Source: Dehalococcoides mccartyi
GTDB lineage: Bacteria > Chloroflexota > Dehalococcoidia > UBA2979
Assembly: GCA_945865925.1 (NCBI GenBank)
Contig: CAMBFG010000013.1
Coordinates: forward strand, 1-46,136
Length of the DNA: 46,136 nt
Reading direction: 5' to 3'
This document shows, piece by piece, positions 1 to 7,980 of the stretch (positions within the stretch are counted from its first letter, which is position 1; each line of letters begins with the position of its first letter). Position numbers and translations under genes: made by a program. The notes under the pieces are model-generated. The model searched no databases and was not told where the DNA came from. It was given only the letters and a program-made list of their open reading frames with translations.

Positions 1-2279
1 GCTCCCTCGGAAGCGATGAAGAGCGGAGCGAGGACCAGCGTGACGGTGGCCAACAGCTTCACGAGGACGTGAAGCGACGGGCCAGCCGTGTCCTTGAACG
101 GGTCACCGACGGTGTCACCAACCACGGCCGCCGCGTGGATCGCGGAGCCCTTCTTGACGACTTCGCCGTTCTCGTCCTTCATGTCGCCGGACTCGATGTA
201 CTTCTTCGCGTTGTCCCACGCGCCACCGGAGTTGTTGAAGAAGGTCGCCATGGCGATGCCGCCGATGGTGCCGATGATCAACATGCCGGAGACCGCGAGC
301 CAACCGGAGGAGTGCGGGTACTCCATCGCAGTCACGACGCCAGCGGCGTTGTGGCTGTAGATCGTGACCGTCGCGTCACGGAAGTACCGGAAGATGAGGC
401 CCACCACGATCGGGGCGCTCACCACCAGGATGCCCGGTGCCACCATCTGGCGGAGGGCGGCGCGTGCCGTGATGTCCACCGCGCGCGCGTAGTCCGGGCG
501 CTCGGTGCCGTCCATGATGCCGGGGTGCTCCCGGAACTGACGGCGCACCTCAGCGATGATCGAGGCCGCGGCAGAACCCACGGCACGGATCGTGAGGGCG
601 GAGAACAGGAACACCAACGTCACACCGAGCACGCCGCCTGCGAAGACGTCGATGCTGGCGAGGTCGATCGGGAGTTCCGTGACCAGCGGGATATCCAGCC
701 GCTCCTTGACCTTGTCCAGGTACGCGGAGAACAGCAGGAAGGCTGCCAGACCGGCGGACGCCACCGCGTAACCCTTGGTGAGGGCCTTGGTGGTGTTGCC
801 GACGGTGTCCAGGGCGTCCGTGATGTGACGGGCGCTGGCGGGAGCACCGGAGAACTCCGCGATACCACCGGCGTTGTCGGTGATCGGACCGAATGTGTCC
901 ATAGACAGGATGTACGCGGCCGACATCAGCATGCCCATGGTCGCGACGGCGGTGCCGAAGATACCGGTCGTGAACGCCGGGACGTTCGCGATCTCAGCGT
1001 TCGAGCCCAGGGTGTACGAGACCACCAGGGCCAGCACGATGGCGACGGCGGACGGCGCGAACGTTTCGAGGCCGACCGACGTGCCGATGATGATGTTCGT
1101 CGCCGGGCCGGTCTTGCTGGCCTCGGCGATTTCCTTGACCGGGCGCCAGGCGCCGGCCGTGTAGTACTGGGTGATGTAGACGAAGGCGAACCCACAGGCG
1201 ATGCCCGTGACGCCACACCAGAAGAACCACATCCACGAGTCGCCGAGCATCGACTTGGTCGCAATGAAGAGACCGACGATCGAAAGGGCGGAGACGACGT
1301 AGTACCCCATGTTCAGGGGGCGCATCGGGTCCTTCTCCGCGTTCTCGGAGAACAGCGGCACAACCATCATGCCGACGATCGTGGCGAAGACGCCGAACGA
1401 GCGGAGCACGAGCGGGAACAGGATCCAGTTGAGGTCCTGCGTGACCGTGTAGATGGCCACGCCCAGGATCATCGCGCCGATGTTCTCGGCGGACATGGAC
1501 TCGAAAAGGTCGGCGCCACGGCCGGCGCAGTCGCCGACGTTGTCACCGACGAGGTCCGCGATGACGGCCGCGTTACGCGGGTCGTCCTCGGGAATACCGG
1601 CCTCGACCTTGCCGACGAGGTCAGCACCGACGTCCGCTGCCTTCGTGTAGATGCCGCCACCGATCTGGGCGAACAGCGCGACGAATGAGGCACCGAAGCC
1701 GAAACCGACCAGCAGGAACGGCGTAATGGCCTCGGGGTACCCGAGCACGCGGGTGTAGATCACCCACATCGTGGACACACCGATGAGGCTGAGTGCCACG
1801 ACCAGGAAGCCGGAGACGGCGCCACCGCGCAACGCGACGGTGATGGCGTCCTTCAGGCTGTGCTGGGCGGCGGCGGCTGTCCGGAGGTTGGACCGGACGG
1901 CGATGTACATGCCGATGTAGCCCGATACGGCTGAACAGAGGGCCCCCACGATGAAGGCGATGCCGGTGAGCAGCCCTTCCTTCGTCGAAGACATCACGAC
2001 GTCGCCGTAGACGATCGCCGTGCCCTCCAGCTTGATCTCTTTCACACCGTCAGAGACGAGTGAGACCACACCCATCAACACGACCGCGATGATCGCGGTC
2101 ATGATGCCAATGGTGCTGTACTGGCGCTTCAGGAACGCCATGGCGCCCTCGAAGATCAGTCCGGCAACCTGCTGCATTTCAGGCGTCCCGGTGTCGCGAG
2201 AGAGCACATCGCGCGCTAACCAGAGCGCGAAGAGCACGGCTGCGACGCCGGCCACCGGTACTAGGACAATGAGATCCAT
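1..2279 (-). CDS. hppA: Membrane-bound proton-translocating pyrophosphatase, K+-independent type (3' end beyond window)
   Basis: Hydrolyses cytoplasmic pyrophosphate and uses the energy to pump protons across the membrane. The reverse strand gives about 759 codons from an ATG at 2279 with no stop before the window edge, so the last residues are missing; the family is usually 660-800 residues. The sequence is almost wholly hydrophobic helices. The pyrophosphate-binding motif DVGADLVGKVE is followed by DDPRNAAVIADLVGDNVGD, and a second acidic cluster reads VGDTVGDPFKDTAGPS near the C-terminus. The GNTTKALTKG segment has Lys at the position that is Ala in K+-dependent enzymes, which by family knowledge marks a K+-independent proton pump. 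AGCGAGGA lies 3 bases before the start. The 232 bases between this gene and tRNA-Arg hold no other gene; I see only a weak hairpin at 2424-2441. Confidence 0.95.
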   Translation of the reverse strand, partial: MDLIVLVPVAGVAAVLFALWLARDVLSRDTGTPEMQQVAGLIFEGAMAFLKRQYSTIGIMTAIIAVVLMGVVSLVSDGVKEIKLEGTAIVYGDVVMSSTKEGLLTGIAFIVGALCSAVSGYIGMYIAVRSNLRTAAAAQHSLKDAITVALRGGAVSGFLVVALSLIGVSTMWVIYTRVLGYPEAITPFLLVGFGFGASFVALFAQIGGGIYTKAADVGADLVGKVEAGIPEDDPRNAAVIADLVGDNVGDCAGRGADLFESMSAENIGAMILGVAIYTVTQDLNWILFPLVLRSFGVFATIVGMMVVPLFSENAEKDPMRPLNMGYYVVSALSIVGLFIATKSMLGDSWMWFFWCGVTGIACGFAFVYITQYYTAGAWRPVKEIAEASKTGPATNIIIGTSVGLETFAPSAVAIVLALVVSYTLGSNAEIANVPAFTTGIFGTAVATMGMLMSAAYILSMDTFGPITDNAGGIAEFSGAPASARHITDALDTVGNTTKALTKGYAVASAGLAAFLLFSAYLDKVKERLDIPLVTELPIDLASIDVFAGGVLGVTLVFLFSALTIRAVGSAAASIIAEVRRQFREHPGIMDGTERPDYARAVDITARAALRQMVAPGILVVSAPIVVGLIFRYFRDATVTIYSHNAAGVVTAMEYPHSSGWLAVSGMLIIGTIGGIAMATFFNNSGGAWDNAKKYIESGDMKDENGEVVKKGSAIHAAAVVGDTVGDPFKDTAGPSLHVLVKLLATVTLVLAPLFIASEG

Positions 2280-2511
2280 GGTTCCTCGCTTCTCCACTCA
2301 CACACAGAGGAAGGCGGGGGGAGGCCCCACCTGCAAGCGCCACACCGTCCTCGACCGTCACTTGAGCGTGAGATCGGGGGCGGGCCCCTCTGCGCACTGA
2401 CCTGCGCGGGATGATGCCACCTCGCACGCTCACGCGCGAGCGTTCGATCACCCGGGCCAACAGATGAGTTATGACGAGTAGGGCAGGTTCGACCGCAGCG
2501 CGAAGGGCGTC

Positions 2512-2586
2512 TGGTGCCCTCGGCAGGAGTTGAACCTGCGCACATGGTTTAGGAAACCAACGCTCTATCCACTGAGCTACGAGGGC
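2512..2586 (-). tRNA. tRNA-Arg (anticodon CCT)
   Basis: The reverse strand folds as a cloverleaf. The acceptor arms are GCCCTCG and CGAGGGC, followed by discriminator A and a genomically encoded CCA. The D arm contains AGCTCAGTGGATAGAGC and the T loop is TTCAACT. The anticodon loop TTCCTAA gives anticodon CCT (plus-strand 2551-2553), which reads the AGG arginine codon. It lies 31 bases downstream of tRNA-Ala on the same strand, so the two are probably processed from one transcript. Confidence 0.95.
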
Positions 2587-2617
2587 GCGCGAGCCGCAGC
2601 GGGCTCAGCGGGCGGGA

Positions 2618-2693
2618 TGGTGGAGATGAGGGGACTCGAACCCCTGGCCTCCGCAATGCGAATGCGGCGCTCTACCAGCTGAGCTACATCCCC
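2618..2693 (-). tRNA. tRNA-Ala (anticodon CGC)
   Basis: The reverse strand folds as a cloverleaf, with acceptor GGGGATG pairing with CATCTCC, discriminator A and an encoded CCA. The acceptor carries the G3:U70 wobble pair that identifies alanine tRNAs. The anticodon stem CCGCA/TGCGG closes the loop TTCGCAT, giving anticodon CGC (plus-strand 2658-2660), which reads GCG. It sits between rimM and tRNA-Arg(CCT) in the same direction. Confidence 0.96.
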
Positions 2694-2778
2694 ACGAAGG
2701 CTCGCCTCCGTGTGAGGCAGCATGACCGAGTATAGGGCGCACCCTCGGACGGGCAACGCGGGAGAGACCCCACGGAGC

Positions 2779-3432
2779 CTACTCGCGGTCCTCGGGCGAT
2801 CCGCTGAGCAGGCCTTTCACGGGCTCGATCACCATCCGCTTTCCCGGCACGTCTACCTCGATCACGATGTGACCGAGTGCGGGGATCAGGACGTCTTTCC
2901 GGTCCGGCAACCGCACGAGGTAGACATCGTTCGCCCCGGTGACCAGTACCTGCTCCAGCACACCCACCGGCTCGCCCGCCGTCGTGACGACAGCCATCCC
3001 TACGAGGTCGTGTGTGTAGTACTCGCCCTCGGGGAGTGGGGGTAGGTCGGACTCGGCGATCTCGATGAGCGCGCCGCGCAGCGCCTCGGCGGCGGTGCGG
3101 CCCTCGTGCCCCTCGAACAACACGCAGGGGAAGCCCAGCGGTGTCTCGATGTCGAGGATGCGCACACGGGTGTCCTTCAGGATGACGACTGCGCCCTCGG
3201 TGAACCGCTCCGGGTTCGCCGTTAGCGGCGTCACCTTCACGTGTCCCTTGAGCCCCCACGGCGCGTTGATCATCCCGATCGCGACGCGTTCGTCTGCGGG
3301 TGGCAGCGGCGAGTCATCGAGGGGCGGTCGGTACACCCGAGGCGGAATCGGACGGGAGGGCCGTGGCGGCCGCGGGACGCGCGGGCCCGGCCGTCCAGGA
3401 CGGCGGGCGGGGTTAGGCCGGGAACCGGACAC
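2779..3432 (-). CDS. rimM: Ribosome maturation factor RimM with Pro/Arg-rich N-terminal extension
   Basis: RimM binds ribosomal protein S19 and helps mature the head of the 30S subunit. The RimM core starts near residue 50 (VAIGMINAPWGLKGHVKV). The PRC-barrel half contains EGEYYTHDLVGM, NDVYLVR and DVLIPALGHIV. At 217 residues it is longer than the usual 165-180. The excess is an N-terminal run of about 45 residues rich in Pro and Arg, probably disordered and basic. The GTG start at 3432 lies 2 bases after the khpA stop, and no better internal start with a ribosome site is evident, so I keep the long form with some doubt. It is the last gene of the ffh-rpsP-khpA-rimM cluster; the trmD and rplS genes that often follow are absent and tRNA genes come next. 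Confidence 0.93.
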   Translation of the reverse strand: MSGSRPNPARRPGRPGPRVPRPPRPSRPIPPRVYRPPLDDSPLPPADERVAIGMINAPWGLKGHVKVTPLTANPERFTEGAVVILKDTRVRILDIETPLGFPCVLFEGHEGRTAAEALRGALIEIAESDLPPLPEGEYYTHDLVGMAVVTTAGEPVGVLEQVLVTGANDVYLVRLPDRKDVLIPALGHIVIEVDVPGKRMVIEPVKGLLSGSPEDRE

Positions 3433-3434
3433 GC

Positions 3435-3662
3435 TTACTCGATGTTGAGCGTGGCGCGAACGCCGGCGCGGACTGCGGCAACGTGGAGCAGGGAACGCAT
3501 CGCGTTCGCGCAGCGGCCGTCACGGCCGATCACGCGTCCCTTGTCTTCGTCGTTCACGTAGAGGTAGAGCAGGATGCGGTCGCCGTCGTGCTCCTCCTCG
3601 ACGACCACGTCGTCGGGGTGCTCGGCAAGGGCGCGGGCCAAATACTCGATGAGTGCCCTCAT
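3435..3662 (-). CDS. khpA: KhpA-type KH-domain RNA-binding protein
   Basis: This is a small single-KH-domain RNA-binding protein of 75 residues, the normal size for the family. The GXXG loop is seen as VIGRDGRCANAMRSLL. The N-terminus MRALIEYLARALAEHPDDV matches the YlqC/KhpA family. In other bacteria KhpA pairs with KhpB and affects RNA turnover, cell elongation and division. The ATG at 3662 lies 3 bases after the rpsP stop, and its own stop is 2 bases before rimM, so the four genes are almost certainly translated from one message. The location between rpsP and rimM is classic for this gene. Confidence 0.93.
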   Translation of the reverse strand: MRALIEYLARALAEHPDDVVVEEEHDGDRILLYLYVNDEDKGRVIGRDGRCANAMRSLLHVAAVRAGVRATLNIE

Positions 3663-3665
3663 CGG

Positions 3666-4118
3666 TTAGTTCGAGCCGGCGTCTGCGGTCGCGGCGGTGG
3701 CGGCCTCAGCAGCGGCCTTCTCCGCGGCCGCGGCGGCTGTGGCAGCCTCCTTCGCGGCGGCGGCTTCGGCGTCCTTGCGGGCCTTGACCTCTTCGACGTG
3801 CGCCTTCTTGGCGGCCTCGGTCGCCTCGCGCTCAACCTTCGTCGGCACGGTGACGCGCTTCTTCGGCTCGACCGTGGTCACGCCAGCGCTGAAGAGCAGC
3901 CGGTGGACCGTCTCGGACGGCTGTGCGCCCACGGACAGCCAGTACTGGGTGCGCTCGGCGTTCACCTCGAGGGTGCGAGGCTCAGTCGTCGGGTTGTAGT
4001 GGCCGACGATCTCCAGGAAACCACCGTCACGCTTCGTCTCCTTGTGGGCGACGACGATGCGGTATGAGGGCTGGTGCTTCTGGCCGGTACGGCGAAGACG
4101 GATGCGGAGCACGGGCAC
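3666..4118 (-). CDS. rpsP: Small ribosomal subunit protein bS16 with Ala-rich tail
   Basis: Protein of the 30S body needed for subunit assembly. Residues 1-80 are typical bS16 (RIRLRRTGQKHQPSYRIVVA, then FLEIVGHYNP and AQPSETVHRLL). At 150 residues it is much longer than the usual 80-95, because a C-terminal tail of about 60 residues rich in Ala, Glu and Lys is added, probably helical or disordered. The start is GTG at 4118 with AAGGA very close; a second GTG at 4112 is better spaced (8 bases) and would remove only two residues. It follows ffh and precedes khpA on the minus strand. The 132-base gap to ffh holds no recognisable gene. Confidence 0.95.
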   Translation of the reverse strand: MPVLRIRLRRTGQKHQPSYRIVVAHKETKRDGGFLEIVGHYNPTTEPRTLEVNAERTQYWLSVGAQPSETVHRLLFSAGVTTVEPKKRVTVPTKVEREATEAAKKAHVEEVKARKDAEAAAAKEAATAAAAAEKAAAEAATAATADAGSN

Positions 4119-4250
4119 GTTCCTTCAGGGGGCGCTGCGTCTTCGTTGGACGCGGAGTCGCCGGTGGCTGGCAAATCAGTGTCGGGCGGTTCGTGGGTCG
4201 AGTCTAGGGGGCCGCCTCAGATTCGGCAGTCCCCAGATTCGGGACCTGGG

Positions 4251-5594
4251 TCAGAGACCCAGCATCCTTCGGATGCCGCCAGCGTTCTTACCGCCGCCAC
4301 CCGCCATCGCCTTCATCAGTTTGCGGGCTTCCGCGAACTGGTTCAAGAGGCGGTTGACGTCCGACGGGTGGGTACCGGACCCCCGAGCGATTCGCCGCCG
4401 CCGGGAGCCGTTGATGACATCCGGATGCCGGCGCTCCTCCACGGTCATCGAACGGATGATGGCCTCGGACTGGTTGATGAACTTCTCGTTCATGTCGAAC
4501 CCGCCGCCGAGTTGCGCCTTGATCGCCCCGGCGCCCGGGAGCATGTCGAAGATGCCCGACAGCGGGCCCATCTTCTTCAACTGCTCCATCTGGCCCAGGA
4601 AGTCTTCCAGGTCGAACTGGCCGGTCCGCATCCGGCGGGCCACCTCTTTGGCGTCCCGCTCCCCGATCGCCTGCTTCGCTTTCTCCACCAGCGTGACCAC
4701 GTCACCCATCCCGAGGACGCGCGAGGCGAAGCGGTCCGGGTGGAACTCTTCGAGGGCTTCGAGACGTTCGCCGGTGGTGATGAACTTCACTGGGAGCCCG
4801 GTGACTTCTCGCACGGACAGCACCGCACCACCTCGGGTGTCCGAGTCGACCTTCGTCACCACGATGCCGGAGCCTTCGAGGACGTCGTGGAACTCTTTGG
4901 CGAGCGTGACGGCCTCCTGGCCGGTCATCGCGTCCACCACGATTAGCAACTCCGTCGGGTCGACGACGTCCGCGAGTGCCGCGAGGGCGTCCGCGATCTC
5001 GTCGTCCAGCATCACGGCGCCGACGGTGTCCACGATGATTGCGTTCGCGTTGATCGTCGCGGCGTGAGCGAGCGCGCGCCTGGCGACATCCGCCGCGGGC
5101 GCCTCGACCTCTTCGACGTATACGGGGACATCGATGGACTGCGCGAGGATCTGTAGCTGCTCAGAGGCGGCGACGCGCTCGAAGTCGGTGGAGACGAGCA
5201 GCGGGCGGAAGCCCTCGCTCTTGAACTTCAGCGCGAGGCGTCCCGCCAGCGTCGTCTTCCCGGAACCCTTGGAGCCCACCACCATGATCTTGGTGGGGCC
5301 ACCCTTGGCGCGCTCCAGCGGCGCGTGCTCTTTGCCGAGCGTCTCGACCAGCACATCCTGCACGATGCCGATCACCTGCTGGCCGGGTGTGATCGAAGAC
5401 AGCACTTCCTGTCCCAGTGCGCGTTCTCGCACACGGGCCACAAAGTCTCGGACCACCTTGAAGTTGACGTCGGCCTCGAGGAGCGCGATGCGCACTTCGC
5501 GCAGCGCCTCGTCGAGTTCCTTCTCACCGATGCGCCCGGAAGATCCGAGGCGTCGGAAGGTGCCGGAAAGCCGTTCAGTGAGCGCGTCGAGCAT
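4251..5594 (-). CDS. ffh: Signal recognition particle protein Ffh, with altered GTPase motifs
   Basis: Ffh binds 4.5S RNA and signal sequences and delivers ribosomes to FtsY at the membrane. At 447 residues it has the usual N, G and M domains. The M-domain RNA-binding motif SRRRRIARGSG followed by VNRLLNQFAEARKLMK is normal, and FHPDRFASRVLGMGD is typical. The G domain is unusual. G1 is GSKGSGKTT (107-115) where Q normally precedes GSGKTT. The DTxRPAA box is DFERVAA (137-143). G3 reads DTVGA (189-193) in place of the nearly invariant DTAGR. G4 is TKVDSDTRGGA (247-257) where TKxDGDARGGA is usual. The closing loop is TTGE (273-276) for GxGE. The frame is intact, so these are substitutions. Gene order ffh-rpsP-khpA-rimM supports orthology. 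Confidence 0.93.
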   Translation of the reverse strand: MLDALTERLSGTFRRLGSSGRIGEKELDEALREVRIALLEADVNFKVVRDFVARVRERALGQEVLSSITPGQQVIGIVQDVLVETLGKEHAPLERAKGGPTKIMVVGSKGSGKTTLAGRLALKFKSEGFRPLLVSTDFERVAASEQLQILAQSIDVPVYVEEVEAPAADVARRALAHAATINANAIIVDTVGAVMLDDEIADALAALADVVDPTELLIVVDAMTGQEAVTLAKEFHDVLEGSGIVVTKVDSDTRGGAVLSVREVTGLPVKFITTGERLEALEEFHPDRFASRVLGMGDVVTLVEKAKQAIGERDAKEVARRMRTGQFDLEDFLGQMEQLKKMGPLSGIFDMLPGAGAIKAQLGGGFDMNEKFINQSEAIIRSMTVEERRHPDVINGSRRRRIARGSGTHPSDVNRLLNQFAEARKLMKAMAGGGGKNAGGIRRMLGL

Positions 5595-5633
5595 GCTTCG
5601 AGTGTACGTGGCGTCGCCGGGACGCGCGCCTTG

Positions 5634-6668
5634 CTACCGCCTCGCCGTCTTCTTCGCGACGGGCCTGTTGCCCGCGGGCCTGTTGGCAGCAGGCTTCTTG
5701 GTGGCAGGCTTCTTGGCGGTGGGCTTCTTGGCAGCAGGCTTCTTGGTGGCAGGCTTCTTGGCGGTGGGCTTCTTGGCGGTGGGCTTCTTGGTGGCAGGCT
5801 TCTTGGCGGTGGGCTTCTTGGCGGTGGGCTTCTTGGCAGCAGGCTTCTTGGCAGCAGGCTTCTTGGTGGCAGGCTTCTTGGCAGCGGGCTTCTTGGCGAC
5901 GGGCTTCTTGGTGGCAGGCTTCTTGGTGGCAGGCTTCTTGGCGGCGGGCTTCTTGGTGGCAGGCTTCTTGGCGGCGGGCTTCTTGGTGGCAGGCTTCTTG
6001 GCAGCAGGCTTCTTGGTGGCAGGCTTCTTGGTGGCAGGCTTCTTGGCAGCGGGCTTCTTGGCGACGGGCTTCTTGGCGACGGGCTTCTTGGCAGCAGGCT
6101 TCTTGGTGGCGGGCTCCGCCTTCGAGGCTTGCGCAGTCGAGGCTTGCGCAGTCGAGGCTTGCGCCGCGAGTCGCGCGCCCTGCGCCGCCCGACCCACCTG
6201 ACTGCGCTCCGCCGACAGCGCCGAGTGCCGCACCGGCTCATCGACTTCACCGAGGTCCAGCGCGCCCTGCACGGCCGGTGGCGCGGAGACACCGGTCGCC
6301 GCGCGCAGCAGCATGACGAGTGCGTCCTTGCGCTCCTCGAAGGCCTGCGCGGTGCGCACCTTCACGTGACGCACGTTTCGCCCGGTGCCCTCCACGATCC
6401 CGTGCGGGTCAGGGAGTTGCGCGCCACGCATGAAGCCGAGGGTCACCCAGTTCTTCGCGACACCAATGGCCCCGACACCCCAGCCATCGTGTCCGTACTG
6501 GTCCACGCCGAAGCCGATGCCCTCCTGGCCGTGGTTCGGCACCCAGTCGAGGTCGGGGAGCGTGTCGCGCACCAGCGCCTGTACGCGGCGAGCCAGCGAC
6601 GCCACCTCAGCGGATCGCGTGGCGAGGATCTCGTCGAATCGACTGTCGGTGGAGGGTTGGTTGGTCAT
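5634..6668 (-). CDS. DUF1801 (YdhG-like) domain protein with histone H1-like Lys/Pro repeat tail
   Basis: The protein is about 344 residues. Residues about 10-130 look like a DUF1801 domain: LVRDTLPDLDW, then a hydrophobic core, GAQLPDPHGIVEGTGRNVRHV, and a helix ending DALVMLLRAATG. The domain's biochemical role is not established. A linker with a triple AQAST repeat follows, then 28 tandem pentapeptides of the type KKPAA, KKPAT, KKPTA or KKPVA, two degenerate copies (NRPAG, NRPVA) and the end KKTARR. Such tails resemble the DNA-binding C-termini of H1-like proteins, so nucleic-acid binding is likely but inferred. I chose ATG 6668, preceded by GAGGAG, instead of the open frame that runs further upstream. 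The gene is preceded by the gapA terminator. Confidence 0.8.
   Translation of the reverse strand: MTNQPSTDSRFDEILATRSAEVASLARRVQALVRDTLPDLDWVPNHGQEGIGFGVDQYGHDGWGVGAIGVAKNWVTLGFMRGAQLPDPHGIVEGTGRNVRHVKVRTAQAFEERKDALVMLLRAATGVSAPPAVQGALDLGEVDEPVRHSALSAERSQVGRAAQGARLAAQASTAQASTAQASKAEPATKKPAAKKPVAKKPVAKKPAAKKPATKKPATKKPAAKKPATKKPAAKKPATKKPAAKKPATKKPATKKPVAKKPAAKKPATKKPAAKKPAAKKPTAKKPTAKKPATKKPTAKKPTAKKPATKKPAAKKPTAKKPATKKPAANRPAGNRPVAKKTARR
5685..6104 (-). repeat. 15-bp coding minisatellite, 28 copies
   Basis: Twenty-eight head-to-tail 15-base units, seen on the plus strand as variants of ggcttcttggcggtg, encode the KKPxx pentapeptides of the DUF1801 protein. Units differ mainly in the codons for the last two residues, and some neighbouring pairs recur as 30-base blocks, which suggests expansion by slippage or recombination. 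The frame is kept throughout. Confidence 0.95.
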
Positions 6669-6822
6669 AGCGCGACTCCTCGGCTGGTCGGGAGACGGAA
6701 GGTACCGCGAGCCGAGGTGGCCTGAGGAGTCGGAGTGGTGGCACGGAGACGGACTCGAGCAGAGCCGCCTCCGCGCCAGGAGCGCCGAAAGGCCCCCGCC
6801 GCCTCGGCCAATCGAACATAAC

Positions 6823-6850
6823 ACAGCCGCCCCGAATCCGGGGCGGCTGT
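6823..6850 (-). terminator. Hairpin terminator after gapA
   Basis: A perfect 12-bp inverted repeat (arms 6823-6834 and 6839-6850, loop AATC) lies 25 bases beyond the gapA stop and before the DUF1801 gene. The downstream T content on the minus strand is modest (GTTATGTT), so termination strength is uncertain. Confidence 0.7.
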
Positions 6851-6875
6851 AGCGCAGAGGAGAGAGGGCGAGCGG

Positions 6876-7892
6876 CTAGGAGAGCCCTCGTTCGGCGATC
6901 ATCGCGACGACGTCCGTCAGGCGGCAGGAGTAGCCCCACTCGTTGTCGTACCAGGCCATCGTCTTCGTCATCCCGCCGGGGATGACGAGGGTGGTCGGAG
7001 CGTCGTGGATCGCGGAGCCGGGGTGGCCTTTGAAGTCCATCGAGACCAGTTCGTCGGTCTCGTAGAACATGAAGCCCTTCAGTTCGCCCTCCGCCGCGGT
7101 CAGATACGCCTCGTTGATCGCGCCCGTCGAGGGCGTGTCGCGCAGCGACGTGACGAGGTCGAGCACGGACACCGTCGGCGTCGGCACGCGGTACGCGAAG
7201 CCATCGAACTTGCCGGCGAGCGACGGGATGATCTTCCCGACGGCTTCCGAGGCGCCTGAGGACGTCGGCACGATGTTGAGGCCGGCAGCGCGGGCGCGGC
7301 GCAGGTCCTTGTGGCTGTTGTCCACGAGGTTCTGGTCGCCCGTGTAGGAGTGGACCGTGGTCATCATCCCGCGCTCGACGCCGAACGCGTCGTTCAGCAC
7401 CTTCACGGCCAGTACCACGCAGTTCGTCGTGCACGATCCCGCCGAGATGATGTGGTGGTTCTTCGGGTCGTACTCGGACTGGTTCGCGCCCATGATCACG
7501 GTCCAGTCATCGTTCTTCGCCGGGGCGGAGATGAGGACCTTCTTCACGGTGTCACGCAGGTGCGCCTTCGCCTGCTTCGCGTCGCGGAACTTGCCCGTGC
7601 AGTCGATGACGAGGTCGACCTTCGCCTCACCCCAGGGGATCTCCGCCGGGTCGTCCGCGTTGAAGACGCGCACCTCATGCGTACCGCCGACGGTGAACGA
7701 GTCCTTGCCGTCCTCGATGGTGGCGGGGAATCGACCGTAATCGGAGTCGTAGCGCAGCAGGTGCGTACGGATCTCCACCGGCCCGCGATTGATCGCGACG
7801 ATCTCGAAGTCACCCCGGCGGTGTTCCCACCACGCACGGAATGCCTGACGGCCAGTGCGACCGAAGCCGTTGATGCCGACTCGCAGCGTCAT
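6876..7892 (-). CDS. gapA: Glyceraldehyde-3-phosphate dehydrogenase, type I
   Basis: Oxidises glyceraldehyde 3-phosphate to 1,3-bisphosphoglycerate in glycolysis, or the reverse in gluconeogenesis. It is 338 residues, normal for the family. The Rossmann start is VGINGFGRTGRQAF. The catalytic Cys lies in SAGSCTTNC and the catalytic His in MTTVHSYTGDQ. The phosphate-site region NIVPTSSGASEAVGK and the C-terminal WYDNEWGYSCR are present. After the second beta strand it reads AINRGP, where NAD-specific enzymes usually have ND with the adenosine-ribose-binding Asp, so cofactor preference may include NADP. The ATG at 7892 has GGAGGG 8 bases upstream; the longer open frame lacks such support. No pgk or tpi is adjacent. 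Confidence 0.95.
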   Translation of the reverse strand: MTLRVGINGFGRTGRQAFRAWWEHRRGDFEIVAINRGPVEIRTHLLRYDSDYGRFPATIEDGKDSFTVGGTHEVRVFNADDPAEIPWGEAKVDLVIDCTGKFRDAKQAKAHLRDTVKKVLISAPAKNDDWTVIMGANQSEYDPKNHHIISAGSCTTNCVVLAVKVLNDAFGVERGMMTTVHSYTGDQNLVDNSHKDLRRARAAGLNIVPTSSGASEAVGKIIPSLAGKFDGFAYRVPTPTVSVLDLVTSLRDTPSTGAINEAYLTAAEGELKGFMFYETDELVSMDFKGHPGSAIHDAPTTLVIPGGMTKTMAWYDNEWGYSCRLTDVVAMIAERGLS

Positions 7893-7980
7893 CGGAAGCC
7901 CTCCAAGCGCCGGATCGGGGAGAACAGCGCGCCCGGATCGTAGCGAGCGGCGCGCGTGTAGGGGAGGGGGTGGCTCACGC

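Noticed and set aside
69-1688. 539-residue plus-strand ORF opposite hppA, rich in Arg, Asp and His
   Set aside because: Shadow of the pyrophosphatase, which has full-length family motifs on the reverse strand; GC-rich codon use opens long antisense frames.
5685-6104. Regular repeats as a possible CRISPR array
   Set aside because: Units are 15 bases, contiguous and without unique spacers, and they keep the coding frame of a Lys/Pro tail.
5134-6725. Long plus-strand ORFs with repeated GFLAA or GGRLLGG units
   Set aside because: They are other frames of the KKPxx-coding minisatellite and of ffh, with no family signature.
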